From Moringa oleifera (Eukaryota > Streptophyta > Magnoliopsida > Brassicales > Moringaceae), in the NCBI GenBank assembly GCA_021397835.1, contig JAJFZO010000049.1, forward strand, positions 935,001 through 999,000: a DNA stretch of 64,000 nt. The letters run 5' to 3'. A program made the position numbers and the translations under genes. The notes under the pieces are model-generated. The model had not been told where the DNA came from. It worked only from the letters and a program-made list of their open reading frames with translations, and searched no databases. Positions 11,507 through 23,723 of the stretch are shown here, one piece after another (within the stretch, counting starts at the first letter, position 1; every line of letters starts with the position of its first letter).

Positions 11507-14500
11507 TCAAAGCTTTGATACAGCAGACCGGTTTAGAGGTCTGGCTTCCCTAAGTAGGGCCTCCTGAGTCAATGATACAACGAGCTGCGCATGATCGCAA
11601 GTTATATTTATTTTTCAGACAACATTCGCTTGAATGGAAAGAAATGCAACAAAAACTAGAGATCACAACAAGAAGTGAAAGTAATTATGTTTCATCTTAT
11701 TTGTTAATACATAATAGAGCATATACCTCGCCTTTTCTGTTAAACATTTCGCCTGCCACAAACCCACGTGCATTTGAGGCCGTAGGACTGGTAATCTACA
11801 GGACAATGGATGTGTTAACCATGTCTAAGAAAGGTAAGATATAAGCAAACATAACAAAAAACAGAATCGGACATATACCACGAATAACAACCAATCATCA
11901 GCTCTAACAGTCCGATGGAACCACATCCTGAGAATAACAGACAAGAGAATAAAAATCTACCATTTCACAGAGGAAAAACAAGTTCTTCAGTTATCACTGA
12001 AAGGAAAAAAATTGCTGATGCCTGCGGATACTTACGAATGGTCCAGACTAAGTGAAGCTGACCTCAGACCCTTCCTTCGGTGGGGATTCAAACTGACTGA
12101 ACTAAATATTAGATCTGAAGCATATGCCACCACACATCTGCAGAACGATTATATGGTAAAACAAAGTTGTAAAGAAAAAATAAATTCCTATCTAGTACAT
12201 CATGATGAATACACTTAATGAAGTTGGTATTCCATGACTTGCCATGTTACAACCTCAAATTGCAAACTGCATTAAGGAAATGGAAATCCAAATATCACTG
12301 AACTAGAAGGAATAATAAATGATCCATGGAAATTAAGTTGGATATTAATACGGCACTCCTCACTGTTCATGCTATGCCAAATACTCATGCCCATTATGAT
12401 ATCATAAGTTGTTGAGAAAACTTGAACTATGTTAGCATTTAAAAGAAGTGGCTCACCTATGCAAAGCCTGGTCATCCGAAAGTTTTCCTTTTGCTCTAAA
12501 CCAATATTTCAAACTGTAATATGATTCGATCAGTCAAATAAGCCACATAATTGAGTTACACACAAACTCTAGGTAATGGCAAAGATAAGATAATTCAACA
12601 TAGTAAACCAGACTAACCTTGGAGAAGACTTAGTCTGATTGGTAGAATGGTTGGGCTCACAAAACCTTATCTCTATAGGCCAAGGAACAAATTCAATTGC
12701 TGCAACTTTGTTCCGGTAACCCCTGAAAATAATGAATTGTTGAAATAAAATTGAATAAACTTAAAATTTTACAATATATGTATAAAATAACAGTTTAAGA
12801 TATGCTTGAAATGGCAACCTCATAACTTAGAAACAGGTTTTGCATGGCTGCAAAGATCTATATTAACATCACCTATTCAAATAATTAAAATGAATTGTTA
12901 TACTTATTAAATGGTGGATAAATGATCAAGCATATTTGTTAGATTTATTAAGTGGTGGATAAATGGCCAACGCAGATTAGTTAACTATATAAAAGATAAG
13001 CAGATAGGAAAATGTGTGTGTGTGTGTGTGTGACATAGGCAGAAGGTATAGAAAATTTATTACTGCAGTAGAACGACAGAATTTATATATAAATGGGTAT
13101 AGCATTTACATTGTCAAATTCTTACCTAGGAAGACGAGGATCAGTAAGACGTCTCTCACGTAGCTTTTCCATTGATAAAAGCTGCAAGGGATCACAGTTC
13201 AGTTTCCACTGAGCAATTGACTGGATAATAGTTAATATAAGCAATTACATTTTACCGTATCTGGATTGGGCACTGATGGTATTGTTGGTTCTTGGTGGTC
13301 AAATCCTTCTTGTTCTCTCTGCAAATTGAGTTAACCTAATGTCACATGCATTTTTGGTTTTCACAGGCAGTTTTTCTGCCTAAATTGACTTAATTAAGAG
13401 TAAAAGACTAAAAGTTAAATGCTCTAAAATCTTCTCAAATTTTCAAATTTGAAGTAAACAAATGACAATATTACTTGGAAAGAAGCAAGCAACATGAATA
13501 TGATATTTCCTTTTTGTATTGCATCGACCCTACGGGTGGCAAAGTTATTTCCATCGCGTAGGCGGTGAACGTCATAAATGATTGGCACTGCAAAAATATA
13601 TTTAGGCATAGACTGAATAATTTTCTCGCTCCAACTGTTATGATCCACAAATAACATGATAGACACGAGAAAAATGAATAGGAATGCATAAATGACACTG
13701 CAACTAGTTTAAGTCACTAGACATGAAGTTATGAAGTCTCCTCATTCCCTACAATAGCAGCAGAAGTGCATCCACCTAAGTATGAAAGGTGATAAAATGT
13801 TCCAATAGTATTTTAACATGCAAAATTCAAGCAAAAGAAAAGCAAAAGCCCTAATCTACTACTGAGCTTTTACGTGTTCACTTTATCTGAAGATATTTAA
13901 TAATCTGATTTTTGATGTTATGCATACAGACAAAAACAAATAGAAAGTAAGAATGAAGTAGTAGCAGAAGCCCAGATGACGATGTGGAAGGAGACCTGTC
14001 TCAACTATGACAAGATTGGTGTGATTTGGAAGTAATTCTGAACAAAGTTGTTCCTCCTATTACTCTTCCACAGGGCATTTAATGGATCGAACATGGTAAC
14101 TGATCATAGCCATCTACTTTATACACATTTGAGATATCCCATTCTCTTGTTTCAGATCATTTCTTAGCATACAGCTTGAACATTCTTTTCAGAGCTTTGT
14201 AACTTCATTTAATTATGGTCAGCCTATCTGCTGGGATATATGACAAATTATTAGTGAACCACTGGAGCTTGGAAGTCATGTACTAATTCTTATACTACCT
14301 TGTTAAAAACTTTCACAGTTAAAACATTTCAGAACAGAAAATCATGTACATAGGCTGACAAGGTGGATGCTCATCCTAAAGCTAAACTGAATAAGCAAAG
14401 AAGGAATTTGTGGAAAATAAAAACCACTGAACTTAAAGTCTCACAAGCAAATCTGGATACACTGCACATATAATATATGAGATACCATGTATAGGTGTTC

Positions 14501-17500
14501 ACTACTATGTCAAAGATAATATACTTACTGTTAAAATCTCCAACGAGAATAAAATAAGCATGTAAACTGTGAACAATTTTAAGGCAATCAACAGTTTTTG
14601 ATGCTGCAGCCAGTGCCTGCACATATTATCAGCATAACATAGTGTAAGGTCTTATAACAACCTAAAAATCACAAGCAGAGAAATACTGGTGCTCCTAACT
14701 CAGTAAACAAATGTAGATTTTTACATGAATCCAAGACAGACAATTGATTCCATGCATATGTGTCTCCACACAGAGAAACTAAACTCTCTCATCTTGCATC
14801 AAAGGTTGAGTCCTACAATATATCAGCCATCGCAAAAAAATCCACCCTTCAACTCAAACGGGTCTAGCACAAAACAATAGCCTGCTAACCCTGAATGCAA
14901 GAGATACATGGCTTGATTTCTAGTAATAATTCCATCTACAGCTTGAGTTTTATGTATTATGAGAAATATTGTTCTACATTTAACTCCATGCACTATCCCC
15001 AAAATTATATTCAGATTCTCAAAATGAATCCCCAATTAAGAGCACTGGTTACAATCAAATCATTGCATGGGAGGTTACGTATGCATGAACGACGCAAGTA
15101 GAAAGTAAGGTAAATCTCCTCTACTGTTAGTAACAAAAAACCAATTACAGAGAGAAAGCTTAAACATACCTGTCCAACTAACTGTCCACCAAAGACCTTC
15201 CCAAATTTCGGAGCATCTGGCAAAGTGATCCCCTGGAATATATTCAACTACAAGAAAAACAGAAATAAATGCTTCTCCATGCACCAAATTACACTTTTGC
15301 TCCAAAATAATACATAAGTGATAAACCCCAACAGATTTGATCTTTTCAAGATTGTTGTAAGAAAGCAAAAGATATTCAGGACAATTCTCCTTGGAAGAAA
15401 GCAATATCATCAGAAAAAACTAACAGAAGTAATATTTGTGTCTAAAATTCATACACCAGAAATCATATCTACTTTCATTGTTATTTTCCTCATTCAAGAA
15501 AGATACTTAAATTGCATTTTCTCGGTTGCTACTGAGAGAAGCCACTGATCCACAGTCAGTTAAAGATAGATCGTTTTTTCATATCTCATCCTACTTCATT
15601 CAACTAATTTCAACCAGTTTTAAACTGTTAATGGAAAAGCTTTTCTGACAAATCTGCTATGTGTTACTTACTCATGAAAAAAGGAAGTACACAAGACTGA
15701 ATGGCTTTAAGCTGAAGGCATTAAAAGTGTCGCGCATAGGTTAAAAAGAGACAAAGATAACAAGGCACATATGCGGAAGAATTGGGCTCTAAATGTAAAG
15801 GAGGGGGCAGGCGGGGGTGTTGCAGTGAAGAAGGCTAAATAGGTTTATTAATCATATTCCTAACACACCTATTTGTTTCCCAGGATGAATATATCTCCAG
15901 GAGTTCCAGGCTCTACCCAAAGGAAAAGAAAAACTATATCGACAGTTGTCTGAAAGAAAAAATGTAATTACTAGAGAATCTCCAAGATCTCATCATAGAA
16001 TCATCCAAGCTTTACAGTCTAAAAGTTTACAAATATATTACTACATACAGTGCGCAAATTCTGCAACTAAACATTCAAATGAGGTTTGGTCAAAAGTAAA
16101 TCTATATCCACTAAGGAAATAACAGAAAAGGCATACTTCTATTGGCTCCAAATGCAATATGTGCTCCACAAGTGAGCATGTGTCAACTGCCTTATCTGCA
16201 CTCCAGATTGATCCTGGCTCCAGCAGAGTGCAATGCTCATTAGGCAACACTACACAAGTCAGCTGTCAGAAACATATGACATCGATCACTCAGCACCAGG
16301 ATTCCCAATAACATAGTTTGAGAATGATTATGATGTTATGCAGTTGTGAGAGGACAAAGCAAGAAAAGATGAGGGAAAAAGGTGTACCTTAGTCAAAGCA
16401 ACTACATCTGCTGGGTGAACAGATCTGGTCATACCTGCAAAGAAAGCATAGTTCATATTACTTTTTAAGCAAATGATTTTATCATTTGGATATTCATAGA
16501 AACTTCATTCAATGTGTTTGATCAAACAAAAAAATCAAAGAGCTCATAGAGAAGTGTGAAAGACCATTAATGGAATGTTTATTATTCTTGGGACAAATTG
16601 CCTTTCATTAAATGGAAGTTTAGATGTTAATCCACCACAAGGTAACCTTCAAATGAATTAACATCACAAGCTAGAATGTCCAGTTTTAATCTTCTCATAT
16701 TCATGAATGGCACAGCACTAGGAGCCTTAGAGGCCAATAAATGAGATTCACCATTGCGCTACTAGCAGAAAGGATTAGCAATAGAAGACAGACTGCTTAC
16801 AAAACAGAGAAAAGTTCAGCTTCTCACCATGACCGAAGTAATCATATCGTTTCAATTGAAATTCAGTACGATTTTCGTCATCAAATGATCCAGAGACTTC
16901 AGCCTGGAAACGGAAAGAAGAATGAAATCAAACTCGATCTATACTTTACAAAATATTTATTTCTTTTTTGTTTTCTCTTTTTAACAATACTAACCTCTCC
17001 TTCCCAAATGAAATAAACTCCATCCCCTACTTCCCCTTCGCGAGCAACATACTCTCCCTTCTCTGTGACACAAAATAACCCACCGCATTCCGACACAATA
17101 AATCAGCCAAAATAAAAGTGAATTTATCCATTTTCTTTCATATCTTGACCACAATACGATACGTTCATGATACACAGACAGAAACAGTACTTGTGTGTGT
17201 GTGTGTGTGTGTGTACATTTATAAATATAGGACATGTAAAAACATAAACAAAGAAAACAGTTAAAAAAATCACCGTAGCTTTTGAAAACGACAAATTGTG
17301 ATAGTTTCTTGAGAGAAGAGCTCGGCAGCCTTTGCAGCAAGGGAACATTACCTAAGAACTCAATCACTGCATCAAAGGGAAACACAAGTTCGCACATCAT
17401 TTCGAGGATTAGCCAACATAAAAGACAAAATGTAAATTTCATCTTGTTTTGGCAAGTTTCAAGGGGTAAAAAACAAGGCGGAAGCTAGTAATTCCCTACG

Positions 17501-17657
17501 GCATAGTTCCAAGTTTCATCACCGCTTTGTTTCCTTCCTTGCCTCCGCGAGGAAACAGAAGAGGCACTTTGGTGTTCTCTCTATAATCCAAAAGGAAGAA
17601 AAACCCAAAGAAATTCAGGATTCTCGGAATGATTCACTTACCTGCATCGATGTCCAT
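11507..17657 (-). CDS. ACH2: Peroxisomal acyl-CoA thioesterase, ACH2 type
   Basis: Hydrolyses fatty acyl-CoA to free acid and CoA in peroxisomes (family knowledge). Seventeen coding exons were read: 17657-17642, 17366-17274, 17062-16995, 16903-16828, 16434-16388, 16262-16137, 15247-15170, 14616-14529, 13587-13475, 13318-13256, 13181-13126, 12722-12618, 12513-12457, 12137-12036, 11927-11879, 11795-11727, 11584-11507. Phases close to 427 residues. Order: a cyclic-nucleotide-binding-like N-terminal domain ([45 protein letters not shown]), then a double-hotdog TesB-type thioesterase ([60 protein letters not shown]). The protein ends VSKL: the terminal SKL is a type 1 peroxisomal targeting signal. 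The first coding exon is only 16 nt. ACH1 is the close alternative, but SKL favours ACH2. Confidence 0.95.
12902..12983. repeat. Diverged ~41-bp tandem duplication in an ACH2 intron
   Basis: Two adjacent blocks (about 12902-12942 and 12943-12983) share TTATTAA(A/G)TGGTGGATAAATG and a weaker downstream half. They lie in the intron between exons 13181-13126 and 12722-12618. No function is suggested. Confidence 0.6.
13013..13032. repeat. (TG)10 microsatellite
   Basis: Ten perfect TG units in an ACH2 intron. Confidence 0.95.
17192..17214. repeat. (TG)n microsatellite
   Basis: About eleven TG units in the ACH2 intron between exons 17366-17274 and 17062-16995. Useful as a marker only. Confidence 0.95.
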
Positions 17658-19487
17658 CGTCAAGCTGTGAAGGCAAGGAAACAAGAGCAGCAGTATAAAC
17701 AACCGGTAGGCATCAAGTATCGACCACGCAGCAGGCCCTTTATATCGTATATGCTCGTGTTTTTCACGTTGGCCAGGGTTATATATATATGGTCCGGCCG
17801 CTAGATGGCTTTCAATAGAAAATCACACCCCGCACGTCTCCGCGATTTTGACCACGTGAGAAAGCTAGGGCAGTCTACAGTGGGGCGCGCTTATAACACC
17901 CTTGGTAAAATAACTGAATGTCGCCAAAATTAAAAAGAAATAATTACAGAGGAAAGTAGGAATCCATATGAATTTGTTGGTAGAGAAATTGTTCTATTTT
18001 CTAATGTTGTCCACTAATTTTGCTTTCTTGCTTTTTTATGATAAATTACTTATTGATTGAATTATGTACAAAACAATAACTAACAAAATATTTTATTATA
18101 ATTTATTAATTTAATTTTATGTTTAAATAAGAAGATGTTTTCTTTTAAACCAGATGAAGACAATTCAGGATTGAATTACTTCCCATTGAGGATAGCAATG
18201 GAGCAAGCCCTACCGCACCAAAACGCCAGTTTACACATGTAGGGCCACGCCAGTCTCCTTTCATTGCAAAGCCAGCACGACCAAGGCTCATCCTTTAATG
18301 GACTACGCATGAGCTTCCTACTGTGTTCGTGGATTGGGTTATACTCAGAAAGAGATTTTAGGACAAATGCATTTTATTTCTTCCGAGCAGCTTAAGTAGA
18401 CTCATTATCCAAAAACAAATACAACTGAGAATTTTCTGCTTAAAGGAAATTATAACTATAGCTATCTAATGCGGTATTTTATCTGAATAAGATACCTATC
18501 AAACATTATCAAAAAATTGTGGTGCTTCCATTTTGCATGGAATAAATTGAAGAGAAAATGGAATGGAATTTTTGACAATGCACGGCACATGCTATCCCGA
18601 ATAAAACAAACACGACTGAGAATTTTCTGCTCAAAGGAAATTACAACTATAGCTATCTAAGGAAATATTTTATCTGCAAATCATTTTTTAAACAATGGAA
18701 TACACGAAAAAGCCAAGTGTTAAACAATCAACTTCATATTTATCGTTTCTGATTATTATGTCTTTATCCTTGCAGCTGCTTCTTTATAGGGAAAAGATGC
18801 CTTTGCTTCTGAAGATTTACTTCCATCTGGTAGCTTCCAACAGCAACCCCCAGCCAGAACAGCCATGACTTCCCAAGTTCATTAAAGATGAACAAGAAAT
18901 GAGTTTTTGATGCTTACTACTCATGAACTTGAGGAACATTTGCCAATGGCGGCCTAGAGTTCACATCCAAAATAAAATCATCATGAACCTTCACATTTGA
19001 CATCAATCATAAATGAGACAAACCCGTGCAAAGAAGTAGGGCAAATCTAAATCCACACAACTTTGTGTGAAAGCATCAAAGATACCAAATCAAACAAACC
19101 TGGGAATAATAAGATACTGGCAAGACAGGGAATTCAGTACCAGATCGCACATGTCAAAGTTCACAAAATTATCCAACTAATCAAGCTCAACAACACAAGC
19201 TTTGGAGGAAAGTTTAAATGAACAAGATTGATAAAAAATAAGGTTCATGTGCATGTAACTAGATAATCCTTACAGACACGGAAAAACCTTTTCCTACTGT
19301 AATACCAAAATATGTGAGCATTAAGAAAAATCACTGTAAAACTCTATGAAGAAGTGGAAACTGGTTCATATTTGACAGCAAAGAAAAGCTAACCAAAATT
19401 TCAGATTCCAACTTAATGACATAAACTAATAATTGCTAAGAATTGTTATCAGGAACTGTCAAAAACTCAGAAGAAATCTTGCATAGC
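17658..19487. other. ACH2 promoter and eL36 3' flank
   Basis: The first 300 bases hold the ACH2 leader and promoter. A CACGTG G-box lies at 17853-17858, about 200 bases 5' of the ACH2 start codon, and TA-rich stretches that could act as a TATA element lie at 17740-17750 and 17780-17793. The rest is AT-rich with an internal dispersed duplication (listed separately). The 3' UTR of the eL36 gene probably covers the right end. No coding gene was recognised. Confidence 0.5.
18411..18676. repeat. Two ~75-bp direct copies separated by ~115 bp
   Basis: 18411-18485 and 18602-18676 share the order ACTGAGAATTTTCTGCT, AAAGGAAATTA, AACTATAGCTATCTAA and TATTTTATCTG with a handful of substitutions. Neither copy has terminal inverted repeats or an open frame. 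This is a local segmental duplication of unknown origin. Confidence 0.8.
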
Positions 19488-20030
19488 TCACTTCTTCTTC
19501 TCTCCAGCTCCACCCGCCCTGTAAATGAGTCAAAAGTAAATTATAATATCCCATCAGCAAAGAACATGAAAGAAATATGATAGTAATACCAAAACACCAC
19601 AAAGTAGTAAGCAGATATACCTCATCTTGCGGAGAACATTAGACATTTCCTCTCGTTTCTTCTTGGCTCTCTTATGAGTACCCAGCTTTCTCTTGGCTAC
19701 CTTCAGGGCACGCTTATCTTTTCCAACTTTCAGAAGTTCCATGACTCTTTTCTCATATGGAGCATGACCAGCAACCTCCCTTATAAGGTTCCTTATGAAG
19801 TGAACTCTCTTGCTGGTTTTCTAAATGAAGTGGATAAGAGGTAGTACGTATCAATAACATACAAATGCAGAAACAGCACTTAACAATATGTTGATGGACA
19901 AAAAAACTGGTACTCCAAGGAAACTTACACCCTTTCTAGCAGAAGGGCGAGGAGCCAATTCTTTATTGGTCACAACATGCCCCTTGCTTAATCCAACAAA
20001 AAGACCAGTATTTGGCTGCTTTGGAGCCAT
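19488..20030 (-). CDS. RPL36: 60S ribosomal protein eL36
   Basis: Structural protein of the cytosolic large ribosomal subunit. Coding exons 20030-19929, 19820-19621 and 19518-19488 give 110 residues with consistent phase (GGT|AAA and AG|G junctions), the usual eukaryotic eL36 length. Landmarks are [70 protein letters not shown] and the terminal [14 protein letters not shown] acceptor at 20036-20034, three bases before the ATG, shows that the 5' leader is itself spliced, as is common for plant ribosomal protein genes. A telo-box lies far upstream (21288-21295), consistent with a leader intron of about 1.2 kb. Confidence 0.96.
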
Positions 20031-21360
20031 TGCCTGAAATAAAAGGTCAAACAACCAACATCATTTACAATATTATCAGCCACAGTCCATGAGAAATTTA
20101 TAGATTTCTACACATTAATATAGTACCACTGCTGAACCATTGACAACACACTGTGCAAACAAAAATTAGCATTACAAGTGGTCAGAAGGAGTATTTCTCA
20201 GAAAAACACAAACCAGACGTCAACAAGAATGGTAACTGGCCAAACCACCACCAATTATATAGGTTCAAGTCAGCAGCATGAAAAACAACAGAGCAAGAGA
20301 TGTCAACTCCAATCCACATCAAAATCCAACCAAAAACTTGTAGTGCAAAGGTCACAAGTGAATAAGGAAGTTCTACTAACTTCTAGGTTCTTGTGCCATG
20401 TAAACTTGAGAGAATAGGGAGATTCTATGTACGAGGTCATAAAATGAACTCGCTCTTTTACTTGTCTTTTAGAATATAATTTATTGGGTAATCATAAATC
20501 CAACCCAGACCAGAATGTGATGGCTATAATTCATTGGTTAAACTGATAATCACACATTTAACATCAATTAGACCTATCTCATGATATATTTTTCTAATAT
20601 TTCTAAAATGGCAGGTTATGAGAAGGCATTATCTAATGTTCCGCGTAATTCCCATATTAACATGGCAAGAATGATATCAATACCTTAAAACATTGATATT
20701 TACACATGAACATTCACGTTTAAACTATACTGATCTAGTTTGAACAGTTTCTATAAGAACTCAATTTACAGACTTCCAGCTAGTTGCTTGATTCATGTGA
20801 AATTCCAAGACAATATCTCTCAGTCAAGAATCTGAGTACATTTGATTTAATTGATATCAAATGGGAGAACTAATCTATCACGTATCTAAACAATGGTGTG
20901 ATTAACTAAAGAACAAGTAGAAATCAACTAAAACTATGAATCTCAAATTGCGCCATTCTTTTCACGGCATGCGAAAACTAAAGCCTAGCTCCACAATCCT
21001 CTTGAAGGTAATGGACTAAGCTATCAGTGTTAAGATGATTATAGTATTCTCCATGGCTAATAAACTACCCTAAACCAAAAAAGTCTCGCAATGTAAAAGC
21101 AGCATAAAGAGCCTACTAAAATTAGATATTAGGTAAATACAACGGAAACGAGCTCAAAGTTTCATTACAAATTTTCAGCTACCAAACAGCCGGCAAGAAA
21201 TAACCGGAAAATTGCTTCTAGACAGTAAAAGAAACGTTTCAGGTATTGCACAAGCTTGCCTCGCCTGAGACACGCTAACGGAAGCGCTAGGGTTTTGCCA
21301 ATGTTAGCTAGCTCTTTTGTATGTATATATTCGGGTCGGATCTGTTTGTCCAACGACTAC
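20031..21360 (-). promoter_or_regulatory. eL36 leader intron and promoter
   Basis: No coding gene is seen here. An acceptor directly in front of the eL36 ATG implies a 5' UTR intron filling most of this interval. The promoter is probably near 21250-21360, where the minus strand has the telo-box AAACCCTA (21288-21295), typical of plant ribosomal protein promoters. I could not place the donor with confidence. Confidence 0.5.
21288..21295 (-). promoter_or_regulatory. Telo-box (AAACCCTA)
   Basis: Exact AAACCCTA on the minus strand, upstream of the spliced leader of eL36. Telo-boxes drive translation-machinery genes in dividing plant cells (established knowledge); function here is inferred. Confidence 0.55.
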
Positions 21361-23723
21361 CGGTCTTTAATTTATCTGATGCATCAAAAAGGGTATCTGA
21401 GCGTAACATATGATAATTCAATTAATTAAATAATTTTGATACATTTATTTATTATTATTGTAAATTATAAAAAAAATTATATGTTCAAAAAAAAAATAGC
21501 TACATATTTCAGTCCTTATGTAATAAAGGAAGGATAAATTTATTAATATTATGAGATGAATCTTTTATGCATTAATTCTTACTTAATGTCTTTACAGCAA
21601 AAGAGCATAAAAAAATCGATTCAAAAATCAAAGAAAAATAAAATCAGTGCGTTGAATTATCTGCAAAAATAAAATAAAAAATTATAAATATATGTAGATA
21701 TAAAACTAATGGACAATTTAAAAATAAAAAAATATTTAAATCATGATTCCTCGCATTAATGACTGTTTAATATTTCATAGTTATTGCTTAAAATTTATGA
21801 TCAATTTCTATTTTAATAAAATATTTTTTATTTTTTGGTGTTTATAAGATGTGAGAAGTTAATAATTATATATTATTGGTAATCTAATTATACCTTTTGA
21901 TTCTAATGCCCCACATTTGATAGATAATTTATGTATTATGTGAATATCTTGTATTATTTGTTAGTTGTTATTTGATAAATGATTTAAATTTTAAATATGT
22001 AATAAAATAATTTAAGTTAAGATTATTTAAAACTTGTATTATACTTTATATCATGAATCAAATTTTAATATTCAAAAAATGATGAATTAAATTTTGATAT
22101 ATTAATTTATAATGATTTAAATCATTCGTCCATTCAATTTAAATAAAATTAAAATCAAATTGAGAATTGAGATTGAAAATTGATTATCTTCCCTAAATTT
22201 AAATTCTAATTTTTCTTTTTATTTTTTATTGTACAACTTTATTTCTTATAAATTTACCCACCAAAATCTTAATCTTTCTCAGATCTTCCAAATTCATCCA
22301 TCTCACGCTTCTATCCAATCATTTTTTTTGACTAATTTTAAATGAGAATATTGATGGACTAATAGAAATCCCTTTTAATTAAATTTAAATTTAAAAATTG
22401 TTAAGATATAAAATTCAATTCATTTAAATTAATAAATCATAATTTTATTGATCACATTTAACATATTAAAATTGGATGAGTAACACAAGATATATATTAA
22501 TACTTTAAATATATATCTAAGAAAAACTACTTAATTTGTGTTGAAAGAGTAGAGCAATTAATAAACAAGATTCACGCTATTTACGTTTAAACAAAAAATT
22601 ATTATTATTTTTTGGCATTAGCATTTGCATCATGTTGTATATTAATATAAGTTTAGGTTAATAATATTAATTTGAATATTTTTCTTTTTACTAATGCAAG
22701 TATCAATGGGCTAAGATACATTGGGCCAAGTAGTGCTTAAATTAGTTGGTCCGAAAAAGCACACCATCGTCATCACGGGGAAGTGGAATAGCTGCGCAAA
22801 GCTCATGTCGTGGGATCTAAGCATTTCCAGTGGTAGATTCTTGAAGCCAACCACTCGCAGGGAAATGGGTTTGACTGGCAGGTATGTTTAGTAGGTTTCA
22901 TTTGCCTTGCTTACTCTCTCTCTTTCTTTGCATTCTCTTTCAATCCTTTTCTCCTTTCAAGCTTTTATCTGTGTTCCTTGGCGCTTTTCGTCTTTAGCTG
23001 ATTGTGGCCCTTACCGGAACTTCAATTAAAACGTGGAAGCTCCGGGGAAAGAAACCCACCGCTTTCTAATTCCGAAATACTCCATCATATAGTTCATTAA
23101 TTCATTGGTAGTTGAATTTTCTCCAGGAACGAGGATCGTGTGTGTTTTTAGTGAACTAACTCCTTGTTAAAAAGAAAAACGTTTTTATGGTAATTCCGGG
23201 AAAACCCCATGTTTGTGTTCACACATGATTCGTCTATACAATAGCTGATGAGCTATTCCTGTATCTGTTCTTAGAAATCCATGGAATTAGAAGCATAGTC
23301 ACATCCCGTCCTTGTATGTTTCCGTTCCGAATTTACTCTTCTGGTTTTTGGGTCTGTACTGGTTGGTACTGATTTTTCTTTTGTAATCTTGAACTCAATT
23401 ACGTGCAAACCGGTGCTCGTTAGAACTTGTCTTCAATCTCTGCCTCTAGAAGTCTTAATCTTTGCTCCAAAACGTTTTTCTTTATTTCAGACGTGTCTTC
23501 GGACGCCGTTCCAGTTCCACTCAATACTTGAAAACTGCATAGTTTTCCTATCTTGATTCTTTACTTTGTCAACAGTGAAATTCTATTTGGTACCCAGTTT
23601 AATTTACAGTTAGACTTGAGAGGCCCAATTCCCATATTGGGATAGGTCTCTTTCTTTGAACTTCTGATGTGGGTAATTGGCGGTTCTGATCTTTATTCTA
23701 ACGTGCTTGCATCATAGGCATCT
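21361..23723. other. AT-rich spacer and lipase 5' region
   Basis: 21361-22680 is extremely AT-rich with no gene signal. From 22700 the base composition rises and site II-like motifs (TGGGCT, TGGGCC) appear near 22708-22736. A leader exon probably ends at GGCAG|GTATG (22881/22882), with the acceptor CATAG at about 23717 just before the lipase ATG. An ATG in that leader exon near 22866 would open an upstream reading frame out of frame with the lipase. Confidence 0.5.
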
